A DNA stretch of 64,000 nt from Ruminiclostridium herbifermentans (lineage in GTDB: Bacteria; Bacillota; Clostridia; Acetivibrionales; DSM-1351). The translations under genes were made by a program, and so were the position numbers. Below the pieces are notes generated by a model, which worked only from the letters and a program-made list of their open reading frames with translations, had not been told where the DNA came from and did no database searches. This document shows positions 20,047-29,289 of the stretch, piece by piece (the stretch's first letter is position 1; every line of letters begins with the position of its first letter). The stretch covers positions 744,001 to 808,000 of the forward strand of contig NZ_CP061336.1 of NCBI RefSeq assembly GCF_005473905.2, in the 5' to 3' direction.

Positions 20047-20115
20047 TACTATTTTTATATGCAAAGAATGTAGTAATTAAATAAAAAATTAAACTAGTGG
20101 AGGTTAGAAGCAAAA

Positions 20116-20856
20116 TTGGGTTTAAATAAAGAAGCTGGTTTAGTAAGTAATGAAATAACTGAGAAGGCAACAGCAATAATTACAGCGGCTGGAAAAGGAA
20201 CAAGAATGAATTCCGATATCAATAAACAGTATATTGATATTGCTGGAATACCTGTTTTGGCTAGAACAATTGCCGTATTTGAAAATTGTGAAGCTATTTC
20301 TGATATTATTGTAGTGGTAAATGAAGCTGACATTGAGTATTGCAGACATAATATTATAAAACGATATAATTTTTCAAAGGTTAAAGAATTAATTAGTGGT
20401 GGTTCTGAACGTCAAAATTCAGTATATAAAGGTTTATGTGCTACTGATGAGAGCAGGAAAATTGTGTTGATTCATGATGGCGCAAGACCCTTTGTTTCTC
20501 AAAAGAACATTATTGATTGTATATCAGCTGCAAAAGAATACGGCGCATGTGGAGTAGGTGTCAGGCTTAAAGACACTATAAAAATATGTGACCAAAATGG
20601 ATTTGTGACAACTACTCCTGACAGAAGCAGCCTATGGAGCATTCAGACGCCTCAAGCTTTTACATATGACATTATAATGAATGCACATAAAGTGGCAATT
20701 CAAAGTGGTTATATTGGTACGGATGATTTAGTTTTAGTAGAGAGACAGGGAATACAAGTTAAAATTATTGAAGGCAGCTACAAGAATATAAAAATTACTA
20801 CACCTGAGGATTTAATTATAGGTGAGTCAATTGCAAGAAGCAATAAGGATGCTTAA
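20116..20856 (+). CDS. ispD: 2-C-methyl-D-erythritol 4-phosphate cytidylyltransferase
   Basis: Third step of the MEP isoprenoid pathway: CTP plus MEP gives CDP-ME. The motifs are ITAAGKGTRM for nucleotide binding, GGSERQNSVYKGL, HDGARPF and IQTPQAF. At 246 residues it is slightly longer than usual because of an about 16-residue N-terminal extension. The start is TTG at 20116, with GGAGG 12 bases upstream, somewhat far. Convergent with an ispF-like gene instead of being fused or adjacent in the same direction. Confidence 0.93.
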   Translation: MGLNKEAGLVSNEITEKATAIITAAGKGTRMNSDINKQYIDIAGIPVLARTIAVFENCEAISDIIVVVNEADIEYCRHNIIKRYNFSKVKELISGGSERQNSVYKGLCATDESRKIVLIHDGARPFVSQKNIIDCISAAKEYGACGVGVRLKDTIKICDQNGFVTTTPDRSSLWSIQTPQAFTYDIIMNAHKVAIQSGYIGTDDLVLVERQGIQVKIIEGSYKNIKITTPEDLIIGESIARSNKDA

Positions 20857-20891
20857 TAATTATTAATTCAACAAATATATAGCTTTAAAAA

Positions 20892-20936
20892 ACTGGTGCA
20901 AGTCTGATTCTTTAGATGAACATGACATGCACCAGT
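20892..20936 (-). terminator. Terminator of the ispF-like gene
   Basis: ACTGGTGCA (20892-20900) pairs with TGCACCAGT (20928-20936). On the minus strand the stem is followed by TTTTTT. Confidence 0.7.
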
Positions 20937-21091
20937 AATTATTTATGAATAAATCTAGCTTTTTCATTGAGATACACCTTCTTTCAATAGCCTTGCAAAC
21001 TCTCTTGTAAATTCATCTGCATTAGAATTGTTTTTTGCTGATGTAATAAAATTTTTCTACAGTTCGTAAAAATTTACATTGAATTTAGGTA

Positions 21092-21562
21092 TTATAATGC
21101 TGTTACACAACAAAAGGCCTGGATACCTTTTCCTTGACCAAAAGCAGTAAGCCCTTCACCTGTAGTGGCCGTAATTCCAACGCTATTTTCAGGAAGACCC
21201 AGTAATTCGCCAATCACTTTCTGCATTTCAGCTATTTTAGGGGATATTTTAGGATATGAACACTCTATGGTAATTGAAACATGTACAATTTTTATATTGT
21301 CCAGATATTTCAGTGCTTCCAAAACATAGGCTGAACTATCTGTAATTCCATTCTCTAAGCACATTTTATCAGCTATTTCACCTAAAATATTAACACCTGT
21401 AACTCCTGAAATAGCATTAGTTAGAGCATGAAGAACAACATCTGCGTCACTGTTTCCTGCGAGAGGTGTTACACCATCAAATACTACTCCACCAAGAATG
21501 AATTTTTTCTGAGTATTATTTAAATCAAATTTATGACTATCTTGTCCTATTCCAACTTTCAT
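21092..21562 (-). CDS. ispF: IspF-like 2-C-methyl-D-erythritol 2,4-cyclodiphosphate synthase, divergent
   Basis: Family role: cyclises CDP-ME 2-phosphate to MEcPP, releasing CMP. The 156-residue length is right. The metal site is kept: Asp and His of GQDSHKF near the start, and the His of ADVVLHALTNAISG. However, the LAHSDGD segment reads LAGNSDAD, so the first-shell histidine is replaced by Asn. The usual loop after LGDIG (xFPDTDPxxKGADS) is replaced by LGEIADKMCLENGITDSS. The C-terminal TTTEKLGFxGRGEG is TTGEGLTAFGQGKG. It may be a lineage variant or a changed function. RBS GGAGATAAAC precedes the start. Confidence 0.8.
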   Translation of the reverse strand: MKVGIGQDSHKFDLNNTQKKFILGGVVFDGVTPLAGNSDADVVLHALTNAISGVTGVNILGEIADKMCLENGITDSSAYVLEALKYLDNIKIVHVSITIECSYPKISPKIAEMQKVIGELLGLPENSVGITATTGEGLTAFGQGKGIQAFCCVTAL

Positions 21563-22032
21563 AAGTTTATCTCCACTTTTTAATGATAATGTTTTTAACA
21601 GTTAATTTTCTATAAATATTACAATAATTATATTATACATGGTATAACTCTTCAAGTGCATAAAAATTGCCCAATTGAGTCAATTATTAGATATAAAGAT
21701 ATTGATTAATAGTACGTAGGCTTTCCTGTATATTTAAAAGACTTAACTATGATATTATTAATAAGTTTTTATATCAATAATATTAACATAACTTTTTGTG
21801 TTAATTTAACTTAGTTAAGTTTTATTTTTTATGTTAGATATTTGGGTAATATATTTCTCAAAAAGCTAATAAATATGAAAAACATGTCAATACTAAAAGC
21901 ATATGGGTTTTATCTATGATTTGTTATTGTACATTAATAACGATTTCTGGATTAAAACTATGTAAATTAGTATTTTAACTTATTGCTTAATATTTAATAT
22001 TTTTGTGTGCTAATGAGGAGTGAGAGGATTCT
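21563..22032. other. Intergenic region between divergent ispF-like and CAP genes
   Basis: About 470 bases, very AT-rich, with no gene or named RNA motif recognised. It should hold promoters for both neighbours. Confidence 0.45.
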
Positions 22033-22827
22033 ATGATAAAAAGGAGATTATTGTCTGCAACATTACTTATTTTGGTTACATTATTTACTGTAATTCCGAT
22101 GGGAACAGGTCAGTTCAAGGTTGAGGCATCTGAAGCCTATAAAAGCATGGAACTTACACCTGGTGTAGTTACTGCATCAAATGTAAATTTACGTACTGGT
22201 CCTGCAACTACTTTTGATATTATATGTAAACTCAAAAAAAATCAGGATATTACTATTATTGGGAAGATGGGGGATTGGTATGCTGTTTATGTTGGTTCAA
22301 GCGGCAATGTAGGAGCAATTACATCTCAATATGTCAAGGTTAAAGAGGTAAAGGAAACAACAAGTAAAACCAATACAAAAACTGCTTCAGCTACCCCTGC
22401 AAAAGCCGTAAATACTGTGACTGCTGATGCAGCAAAGGTTAAGGATATTTCAGCTGATGAACAGGCATTGCTGGATTTGATAAATAATGAGAGAAAGAAA
22501 CAGGGTTTAGCAGCATTAGAGTTTGATGCTGATCTAGTAAATATAGCAAGATTAAAGGCTAAGGATATGAAAGATAATAATTATTTTAGCCATACATCAA
22601 AATTCTATGGCTCACCTTTTGATATGATGAAAAAGTATAATATTAAATTTAGTGCTGCAGGTGAAAATATAGCTGGAAATCAGACAATTGAAAAGGCTGT
22701 AAAGGCTTGGACAAATGAGAGCGGAAATAATCTTTATAATAAAAAGTTTACACATACAGGAATTGGAATTGTAGACAGCCCAACATACGGAAAGATATTT
22801 GTACAGATGTTTATAAAGAAAACGTAA
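22033..22827 (+). CDS. Secreted SH3b plus CAP (SCP-like) domain protein
   Basis: Exported protein of 264 residues. A signal peptide (KRRLL, then a hydrophobic core to about residue 33) is followed by a bacterial SH3 domain (about 44-105) that should bind peptidoglycan. A Thr/Ala-rich linker leads to a CAP domain (about 145-262) with the typical LLDLINNERKKQGL opening, FSHT, GENIA and the C-terminal GIGIV strand. Related clostridial proteins are cell-wall associated, and some (YkwD-type) are linked to sporulation. The activity is unknown. Transcribed alone. Confidence 0.88.
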   Translation: MIKRRLLSATLLILVTLFTVIPMGTGQFKVEASEAYKSMELTPGVVTASNVNLRTGPATTFDIICKLKKNQDITIIGKMGDWYAVYVGSSGNVGAITSQYVKVKEVKETTSKTNTKTASATPAKAVNTVTADAAKVKDISADEQALLDLINNERKKQGLAALEFDADLVNIARLKAKDMKDNNYFSHTSKFYGSPFDMMKKYNIKFSAAGENIAGNQTIEKAVKAWTNESGNNLYNKKFTHTGIGIVDSPTYGKIFVQMFIKKT

Positions 22828-22900
22828 CAGTTATCACACCAGATCTTAATTCAGTAAGTATAGATTCACATATGAAGTTTGAGTAAAAACACAATTTAAA

Positions 22901-22937
22901 AAGTGCTTGAATCTAACGACAATAGTTTCAAGCACTT
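22901..22937. terminator. Terminator between convergent CAP and pseudouridine synthase genes
   Basis: AAGTGCTTGAA (22901-22911) pairs with TTCAAGCACTT (22927-22937). A T-run follows on the minus strand and a weaker one on the plus strand. Confidence 0.75.
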
Positions 22938-23026
22938 AATTTATTACTTTATTAATTCAATTTTCCAAGTTTAAAAATCATAGGTGTTAAACTTATCAAT
23001 AGAAAGTTGGATTTATTAAGTTATAT

Positions 23027-23932
23027 TTATTTCTTTTGATTTTTAATTATGTCTTCTAAATCAAAAGGCGGAGCGATTGAAATTGTTTTATTCTTCAAAT
23101 AATCAAGGTGTTTTGCTGGACTTGTAAAAGCAAAAGTAAGCTTATTAGCACAAAGCATTTGATATTTTGCGTTGTACCTTCTGTTTTCAGCATTTTTACC
23201 ATACTTACCATCACCAATTATTGGATGACCATAAAATGCAAGATGTGCACGAATTTGATGAGTTCTGCCTGTAATGAGCTCTACTTCTAGCAGACTTAGG
23301 TCATCTAATGACTTAATTACGTTATATCTAGTAACAATTTTAACTGATTCTTTGGACTTTTTATTTGAAATAAAGACTTTACTGATCTTCTTGTTTTTTT
23401 CTAGGTAGTCAGTAAGTTCAGCTTGTTTCTTTTCCATAACGCCCGAGACAATGCAATTATAATATTTTTGTACTTCTCTGTGCTTTATTTTATTGAGCAT
23501 GATATCCAGTGTTGCCTGATTTTTTGCAAGTATAACCAAGCCACTGGTGTTTCTGTCTAGTCTGTGACATAATGCAATTTCAGGGCCATATTGTTTTTGA
23601 AGCTTATCTATAAGAGTAGCTTCTTTTTGATTATTATCGGGATGTACAGGTACACCTTGAGCTTTATTTACTATCAAGAGATTATTATCTTCAAAAACAA
23701 CATTATAGCCCTCATCACTTTTTCCAAACAGGAAATCATCGATTATATAAATGTCAATTTTATCTCCGCTTGATACTACATAGTCTTCTTTTACTCGAAC
23801 ACCATTTACCTTAATATCTTTTTTTCGTAGTGCTTTGAACAACATGCCTGAGGCTAAGTTGGGGAAAAAATCCCTTATAACTTTTTCTATCTTTTTACTA
23901 TCGTGTTTATTTTCTGCAATTACTGTTCTCAT
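23027..23932 (-). CDS. RluA/RluD-family pseudouridine synthase
   Basis: Converts uridine to pseudouridine in rRNA or tRNA. An N-terminal S4-like RNA-binding segment (LFKALRKKDIKVNG) is followed by the catalytic domain with HRLDRNTSGL, containing the catalytic aspartate, and the RTHQIRAHL motif. The length, about 301 residues, is family-typical. Which site it modifies (RluC, RluD or another paralogue) cannot be told. The start is placed at ATG 23932; an in-frame TTG at 23944 is possible. Neither has a clear ribosome-binding site. Confidence 0.9.
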   Translation of the reverse strand: MRTVIAENKHDSKKIEKVIRDFFPNLASGMLFKALRKKDIKVNGVRVKEDYVVSSGDKIDIYIIDDFLFGKSDEGYNVVFEDNNLLIVNKAQGVPVHPDNNQKEATLIDKLQKQYGPEIALCHRLDRNTSGLVILAKNQATLDIMLNKIKHREVQKYYNCIVSGVMEKKQAELTDYLEKNKKISKVFISNKKSKESVKIVTRYNVIKSLDDLSLLEVELITGRTHQIRAHLAFYGHPIIGDGKYGKNAENRRYNAKYQMLCANKLTFAFTSPAKHLDYLKNKTISIAPPFDLEDIIKNQKK

Positions 23933-23993
23933 TATATATTTCAATTAGGACAACAAAATATTTAAACCCAAATATATTGAGGGATGTCATTAT

Positions 23994-26432
23994 TTAGTTA
24001 TTCTCAATAATCCTTTCTAACAAATTATAATACTTATTACATAAGGCTTCAGATTCGAGGCTTGAATTGCCTTCAGATATTATTTTAAAAATAGGCTTAT
24101 CAGCGTCAGGCAGTAAAAAAACCCAACCTTGACTTGAATAAAGCTTTATTCCGTCTAATAACTCTATTTTTTTCAAATTTTGTTCGTTTATAATTGTTTT
24201 CATAATTTTACCTTTTAATTCCCAAGGACAATGAATACTTTTGCTTGTCATAAAGAATTCTGGGATTTCAGATAAAAGTTCAATCAAACTAGTATTAGAA
24301 GAACAAATATATTCAACTATATAAATTAGTCCAGCAATAGCATCAAAGCTTAAAATAAACTGTTTAGTTTCTTTATCAAAATTATTATTCAAGATTTCAT
24401 CCATTATTGCATAAGATGAATTTTTTGTTCGTTTAACTTTACAATTATATTTAAGCGCAAGCTTGTCGATTACCTCTGAACCAGTAATAGGTGCAAAGAA
24501 AGTTGAGCCTGGAGAAGTTCTGAATATTATCAATGCAATAAATGCTTGAAATAAATCGTCCTTAATAACTCTGCCAGTTTTATTAACTAAAACAAGGTTT
24601 TCAGCGTTTTTGTCAATTACTGCTGCAAAATCAGAGCATGTGTTTTCAATGCTTTGTCTAATTTGATCCAAATCATAGTTATTGCTATATGTAAAGCAAC
24701 TAGTTGTACAACCTAAGTCATTAAGCATTGAAACAACCATTGACGATACAAATTCTGTTTGTGAATAAATACATATCTTTAGTTTTTTTGCTTTGATTAG
24801 TGCCATATCAACTTTGCTATATATTGAACGCATATAATATATGCTAAAATCAGTTATATTATTTAGCCGTCTGATTTGATCGGCTGAACATCTTTTGAAA
24901 TCCTCTTTAAAAAAGGAATTTTCTATTTTACGCTCATTAAAACGACTTATAGCAGCACCTCTTCCGTCCATGAAGTCTACTCTAATCATATTATCATTTT
25001 GAGTGTCAGTCTTTATATGTATGCCCCCTTCAACAGCCAAAAATCCTATGGCGGCTCGTGCAATAGGCGTTAAAAGACTGCTCATATTATAAACTTCAAC
25101 ACCAACTGATAATATACCAGATATAAATGCGTGCTTAAACATTCTTGCTGAATTTGAATTTGTAGAACTGACAACAACTCTAGAACCTATTTTGAACTGA
25201 GAGCCATATGCAGCTCCTAGTCTTGTAGCAAATTCAGGAGAAATATCTACATTTATAATTCCAGAGATACCGTTTTGACCATAAATTTTGTTAGTGTGTT
25301 TTGTACCCCATATCATATTTCTGTCAACAATTGCAAAAGGATCAATTATTTTTTCTGGCCAAACTTTTATATTAGGCTTAACAATAACTCGTTCACTAAT
25401 TTTACAGCCTTCACCTATAACAGAATTTTCGAATAAGGATACATAGTGCTTTAGATTTACTCTGTTGCAAAGTATGGCACCTCTGAGTTCACTTCCATAC
25501 TCTATATAACAATTGTCCCAAATAATACTACGGACAATAGATACATCGTCTTCGATAATGGTATTATTTCCAATTATCGTACAGTTATCGATTAAAGTAC
25601 CATTTCCTATTTTACAGTTAGATCCTATTATACATGGACCATTTATTTCAGCAGTACTTTCAATAATTGTACCGCTGCCTACCCAAACACCTTCTTTTAT
25701 CTGAACTCCATCAAAATCAATTTTAAGTTTTTTTTCTAATAAGTCACATTGAGACCTTACATATGATCTTATATCCCCTATATCACACCAATAATCCGTA
25801 CTGACATACCCATATAGCTTCTCAGAAGCAAATAGGAGAGAAGGAAATACATCATGACTAAAATCGGTATTTTTATTAGGCTCAATATAATTAAATATTT
25901 CTGGCTCAAGGATATAAGTGCCAGTATTAACTGTGTCACTGAATATTTCTCCCCAACTTGGTTTTTCAACAAAGCCAGTAATGGAACCATCCGAATTAGT
26001 TAATACAACTCCATAATCAAGTGGTACGTCAACTTTATTTAAAACAATTGTGGCAATAGAATTCTTTTCTTTATGGAATTTTATCGCTTCAGCTATGTTT
26101 AAATTTGTAATAGAATCACCACTGATTACAATAAATGTTTCATCTAAAAAGCTTTGAGCGTTCTTTACCCCTCCAGCTGTACCGAGAGGTGTATCTTCAA
26201 GAAAATATGTGATGTTGACTCCTAAATTTTTTCCATTACCAAAATAATCCTTAATATGTTGAGGATGATACATTAGGGTAACGCCAATATCGGTAATACC
26301 ATATTTTTTTAGTAAATTGATAGTATGTTCCATAACTGGCTTATTCATCACAGAAACCATTGGTTTCGGTAAATTACAAGTAAGAGGTCTAAGTCTTGAA
26401 CCCTCTCCGCCGGCCATAATAATAGCTTTCAT
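23994..26432 (-). CDS. Sugar-1-phosphate nucleotidyltransferase fused to left-handed beta-helix and phosphomannomutase-like domain
   Basis: The 812 residues hold three parts. An N-terminal nucleotidyltransferase (AGGEGSRLRPLT, about 1-235), probably mannose-1-phosphate guanylyltransferase or glucose-1-phosphate type, comes first. A hexapeptide-repeat beta-helix follows (about 245-360). The rest is a phosphohexomutase-like region (about 380-805). In the mutase part the active phosphoserine loop TASHNP is absent: the corresponding segment reads HIKTDTQNDNMIRVDF. The mutase half is therefore probably non-catalytic and structural or regulatory. Such fusions are common in clostridia and cyanobacteria. 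It would supply an activated sugar for surface glycans. Confidence 0.87.
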   Translation of the reverse strand: MKAIIMAGGEGSRLRPLTCNLPKPMVSVMNKPVMEHTINLLKKYGITDIGVTLMYHPQHIKDYFGNGKNLGVNITYFLEDTPLGTAGGVKNAQSFLDETFIVISGDSITNLNIAEAIKFHKEKNSIATIVLNKVDVPLDYGVVLTNSDGSITGFVEKPSWGEIFSDTVNTGTYILEPEIFNYIEPNKNTDFSHDVFPSLLFASEKLYGYVSTDYWCDIGDIRSYVRSQCDLLEKKLKIDFDGVQIKEGVWVGSGTIIESTAEINGPCIIGSNCKIGNGTLIDNCTIIGNNTIIEDDVSIVRSIIWDNCYIEYGSELRGAILCNRVNLKHYVSLFENSVIGEGCKISERVIVKPNIKVWPEKIIDPFAIVDRNMIWGTKHTNKIYGQNGISGIINVDISPEFATRLGAAYGSQFKIGSRVVVSSTNSNSARMFKHAFISGILSVGVEVYNMSSLLTPIARAAIGFLAVEGGIHIKTDTQNDNMIRVDFMDGRGAAISRFNERKIENSFFKEDFKRCSADQIRRLNNITDFSIYYMRSIYSKVDMALIKAKKLKICIYSQTEFVSSMVVSMLNDLGCTTSCFTYSNNYDLDQIRQSIENTCSDFAAVIDKNAENLVLVNKTGRVIKDDLFQAFIALIIFRTSPGSTFFAPITGSEVIDKLALKYNCKVKRTKNSSYAIMDEILNNNFDKETKQFILSFDAIAGLIYIVEYICSSNTSLIELLSEIPEFFMTSKSIHCPWELKGKIMKTIINEQNLKKIELLDGIKLYSSQGWVFLLPDADKPIFKIISEGNSSLESEALCNKYYNLLERIIENN

Positions 26433-26521
26433 AGCTACACCCCACGATACTGGTATTTTACTTCCTGGAAAAATCTATAACATTATATTCAATATTTTTT
26501 TAAATAATCCTCTAATTATTT

Positions 26522-26785
26522 CTAATCTATCACACCATAGCTTCCTTCTACCACAGAAATAGCATTATCCTTATTAGTTGAATCCACATTGATTTCTAAC
26601 TTAACAACAGTTGAATTAATAGCACCCGGGAATTTGCGCGGTATCATTTTTTGACCGAATCCAACATGAAGTCCATAATCTGATGTGTTCAAATTTGCCA
26701 TTTTTATTCCATTTGTCTTTAAATTAGTTATGGCTGCATTAGCATCATATAAGTTTGTGTATAATGCGGTAATTTTTTCATCCAT
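26522..26785 (-). CDS. Small protein of unknown function, 87 residues
   Basis: Predicted soluble alpha/beta protein with no motif I recognise. The opening MDEKITALYTNLYDANAAI and the strand pattern VVKLEINVDST suggest a ferredoxin-like fold (inference). An in-frame ATG 15 bases upstream exists. The start at 26785 is chosen because GGAGGAGATATCT directly precedes it. It lies just upstream of the nucleotidyltransferase fusion on the same strand and could be cotranscribed with it. Confidence 0.7.
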   Translation of the reverse strand: MDEKITALYTNLYDANAAITNLKTNGIKMANLNTSDYGLHVGFGQKMIPRKFPGAINSTVVKLEINVDSTNKDNAISVVEGSYGVID

Positions 26786-26914
26786 AGATATCTCCTCCAA
26801 TATTGAAAATACTATAAATTTAGTATTAACAAATATTAAAGAAATATCTTGGATAAAAGTACCATAATTATTATTGCAAGCTAAATACAGGGTTAGGTAA
26901 ACTATTTAAGCTTC

Positions 26915-27331
26915 TCAGCTGTTCTTAAAGGCAAACAATTTATTAAAAACAAAACTAATTAAAGTATAAAAAATCATGCCAATAAGCTGAGATATATTTT
27001 TATTAATAAATAACTCCTCAACTAAAAATATAAGCAACCATCGCTGAAGTAAATAGCATATAACAAAAACAGCTGAAAAACGCAAAAATTGTTTTGTTAT
27101 TGGTGCTTTGCTATCTTTAAATGTCCAAAGCTTATTCATAATAAAGCTGTTAACAAAACCTGCAACATATCCTATAGCGTTTGAGGTTTTGTAAGACACC
27201 CCGAAGCAATTCATTAATGTAAATAGTACTATTGCAGTTATTAATGTATTTACTATGCCTACTAAACCATATTTAATTAATTGACCAAACTTTTCTATAA
27301 ATTTGTTTATTAATAAGTTACAATTACTCAT
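26915..27331 (-). CDS. GtrA-family membrane protein
   Basis: Small four-helix membrane protein of the GtrA family, proposed to move lipid-linked sugars across the membrane. The family pattern is clear: FGQLIKYGLVGIVNTLITA at the start, YVAGFVNSFIMNKLWTF in the middle and a C-terminal FVFNKLFAF. The start at 27331 is preferred to the ATG at 27364, because AAAGGAC lies just before it. It may act with the neighbouring nucleotidyltransferase fusion in surface-glycan synthesis; that link is inferred only from position. Confidence 0.87.
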   Translation of the reverse strand: MSNCNLLINKFIEKFGQLIKYGLVGIVNTLITAIVLFTLMNCFGVSYKTSNAIGYVAGFVNSFIMNKLWTFKDSKAPITKQFLRFSAVFVICYLLQRWLLIFLVEELFINKNISQLIGMIFYTLISFVFNKLFAFKNS

Positions 27332-27662
27332 TTTGTCCTTTGTATAAATAAAAATAATGTTCATATAATAGCAAAATATACTATTAATTAAATTTTACCA
27401 TATCTTACTTTAAAATAAATAGCTGGCATGAAAAAATATAATAAAAGGTGAAAATTTCGGTGCTATTTTGTCTATTAAAATGGTTTATTCCATGGACATT
27501 CAAATTTATCAATGGTTTTGTTGACAAGTATTGATTGCTAAAGTAAAGACTGAATAGTAAAAAATCTGCTTTTTGAGTTCACATTGAAATTAAATTTACA
27601 TAATTAATTTAGAAAGAATGGGAATAATAAAACATACTCGAACAAAAGTATAGGAGACTCAA
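27332..27662. other. Intergenic region between divergent gtrA-like and uvsE
   Basis: About 330 bases with no gene. TTGACA at 27521 followed by a poor -10 (TAAAGA, 17-base spacing) could be a uvsE promoter. Confidence 0.4.
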
Positions 27663-28625
27663 ATGATATTTAGACTTGGCTTTGTAGCTATGACATTGGA
27701 TTTGGAAAATTGTTCGCCGTCAGGTACAGTTACTTATACAACATATAAAAAACTTAAGGATGAAAATGCTAAGAGAATAAGGCTTGCACGAGTATCAAGG
27801 AGTAATCTTGAGAATACGTTGAGAATACTTAAAAATAATGCTGCTCAAAACATAGAAGTTTATAGGATTACTTCCAAGCTTATACCTCTTGCCACTCATA
27901 ATGAACTATTTGGCTGGAATTATAGCGAAGAATTTCAAGAAGAATTTAGGCGTATTGGAGAATATATAAAAGCTAATAATTTTAGAGTTAGTGCTCATCC
28001 AGACCATTTTACACTTTTGAACTCTGTAAAGGCAGAAGTGCTCGAAGCATCCATTAGAGACCTTGACTATCATGTTAGAATATTTGAAGCAATGGGACTT
28101 GACGATTACAGGTACAAATTGGTACTTCATGTTGGAGGTGTGTACGGCGATAAAGAGCAAGCAATAAAGCGATTTAAAAAAAATTATTTAAAGCTTCCTG
28201 ATAGAATTCGTAAACGGATTATTTTAGAAAACGACGATAAAGCTTTTACAGCAGCCGACGTATTAGGAATTTGTGAGGACCTAAATATTCCAATGGTATT
28301 AGATGTTCACCATCATAATTGTGTAAATAATGGTGAGGAAATAGAAGAACTTTTACCTAGAATTTTTAATACATGGAATGGAGAAATTTATCCTCCAAAG
28401 CTTCATTTTTCAAGTCCTAAAAGCAATAAAGAATATCGAAGTCATGCAGATTATATTGACTATTCAGACTTTGTTAGTTTTTTGAATAAAGTTAAGGTTA
28501 TTAATAAAGATATTGATTTTATACTTGAGTGCAAAATGAAGGACAGAGCGTTGCTGGAGCTTTCTGAAAAGCTGAAGGAAACTGAGGGGATAGTTCAGAT
28601 TAATAAAGCAACATTTAAGATATAG
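27663..28625 (+). CDS. uvsE: UV damage endonuclease UvsE/UvdE
   Basis: Single-strand endonuclease that nicks 5' to UV photoproducts, a TIM-barrel metalloenzyme. The 320 residues show the family's metal-binding landmarks: HPDHF, LHVGG, ENDDK, LDVHHHN, HFSSPK and HADYID. Length and start (ATG after AGGAGACTCAA) agree with the family. Monocistronic; the stop is 15 bases before a long inverted repeat. Confidence 0.93.
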   Translation: MIFRLGFVAMTLDLENCSPSGTVTYTTYKKLKDENAKRIRLARVSRSNLENTLRILKNNAAQNIEVYRITSKLIPLATHNELFGWNYSEEFQEEFRRIGEYIKANNFRVSAHPDHFTLLNSVKAEVLEASIRDLDYHVRIFEAMGLDDYRYKLVLHVGGVYGDKEQAIKRFKKNYLKLPDRIRKRIILENDDKAFTAADVLGICEDLNIPMVLDVHHHNCVNNGEEIEELLPRIFNTWNGEIYPPKLHFSSPKSNKEYRSHADYIDYSDFVSFLNKVKVINKDIDFILECKMKDRALLELSEKLKETEGIVQINKATFKI

Positions 28626-28639
28626 CTAAAACATGCATT

Positions 28640-28972
28640 GTGCTAACTATTTTTTGAATTTTGCAGATAGAATATAGTAAGGCTTACTGGTACTCCCGTA
28701 CAAATTTATCTAAATGGGCTATTCCCAAGATATTTGTTGAATTTGTATTGGCTCAATATAGTTAATTTTACCGCAGCTTACATTCAGCATCCATGCTTTA
28801 TTGTTACGCTAAAACCTACATCGTGTAGGTTTTACGGTAAAATTAACTATTCTTCACCAACATATTCAAACAAATATCTTTAATCAAGCATCCCATTTAT
28901 ATAAGTTATACTCGCGTACCAGTATAAGCATAACGTAGTCTATCTGCAAACTAAGTCAAAATAATTTAGCAC
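28640..28972. repeat. Long imperfect inverted repeat (possible miniature transposon or structured RNA)
   Basis: Left arm 28640-28773 is complementary to right arm 28835-28972 through most of its length. Landmarks are GTGCTAA/TTAGCAC at the ends, then TGCAGATAG/CTATCTGCA, CTGGTAC/GTACCAG, TAAATGGG/CCCATTTA, AGATATTTG/CAAATATCT and, innermost, GTTAATTTTACCG/CGGTAAAATTAAC. The centre holds a perfect 10-bp hairpin AAAACCTACA-TCG-TGTAGGTTTT (28811-28833). No ORF of note. Target-site duplications were not resolved. Confidence 0.88.
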
Positions 28973-29096
28973 GACTCATAAAATTAGAATAAAATTTGCT
29001 AAACTATGAAATAATTAATATTGATATTGATTTAATAGCTATTTAGCTGTTAAGTCTAAACAAAACAATTATTAATAATTAGAAAGGAAGTTGTAC

Positions 29097-29216
29097 ATGG
29101 GTAAAGGTAAGAAAAAGAGTAGTGTTGATAATACAACATTTGATAATGATCAGGTTGGTGAAAATAAGAATAATAATGGCGGTGGAAAAACTAAAAATAG
29201 CAAGAACAGTAAATAG
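29097..29216 (+). CDS. Very small basic protein, 39 residues
   Basis: ATG at 29097 with AAAGGAAG well spaced upstream, ending at TAG 29214-29216 and followed by a strong terminator. It begins MGKGKKKSSVDN and is rich in Lys, Asn and Gly, with no hydrophobic segment. The complete transcription-unit look (RBS, ORF, terminator) supports expression. The function is unknown; small basic spore or nucleic-acid-binding proteins have similar composition, which is only a resemblance. Confidence 0.65.
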   Translation: MGKGKKKSSVDNTTFDNDQVGENKNNNGGGKTKNSKNSK

Positions 29217-29253
29217 TTCTTTTATTTATAGTAGATAATTTGCATTAACTGAT

Positions 29254-29289
29254 AAAAAGAGAATTGTGATAAACACATATTCTCTTTTT
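29254..29289 (+). terminator. Terminator of the 39-residue gene
   Basis: AAAAAGAGAAT (29254-29264) pairs with ATTCTCTTTTT (29279-29289), ending in a T-run. Confidence 0.85.

Noticed and set aside
28640..28972. Insertion sequence with transposase
   Set aside because: Arms are present but there is no ORF between them, so at most a non-autonomous element.
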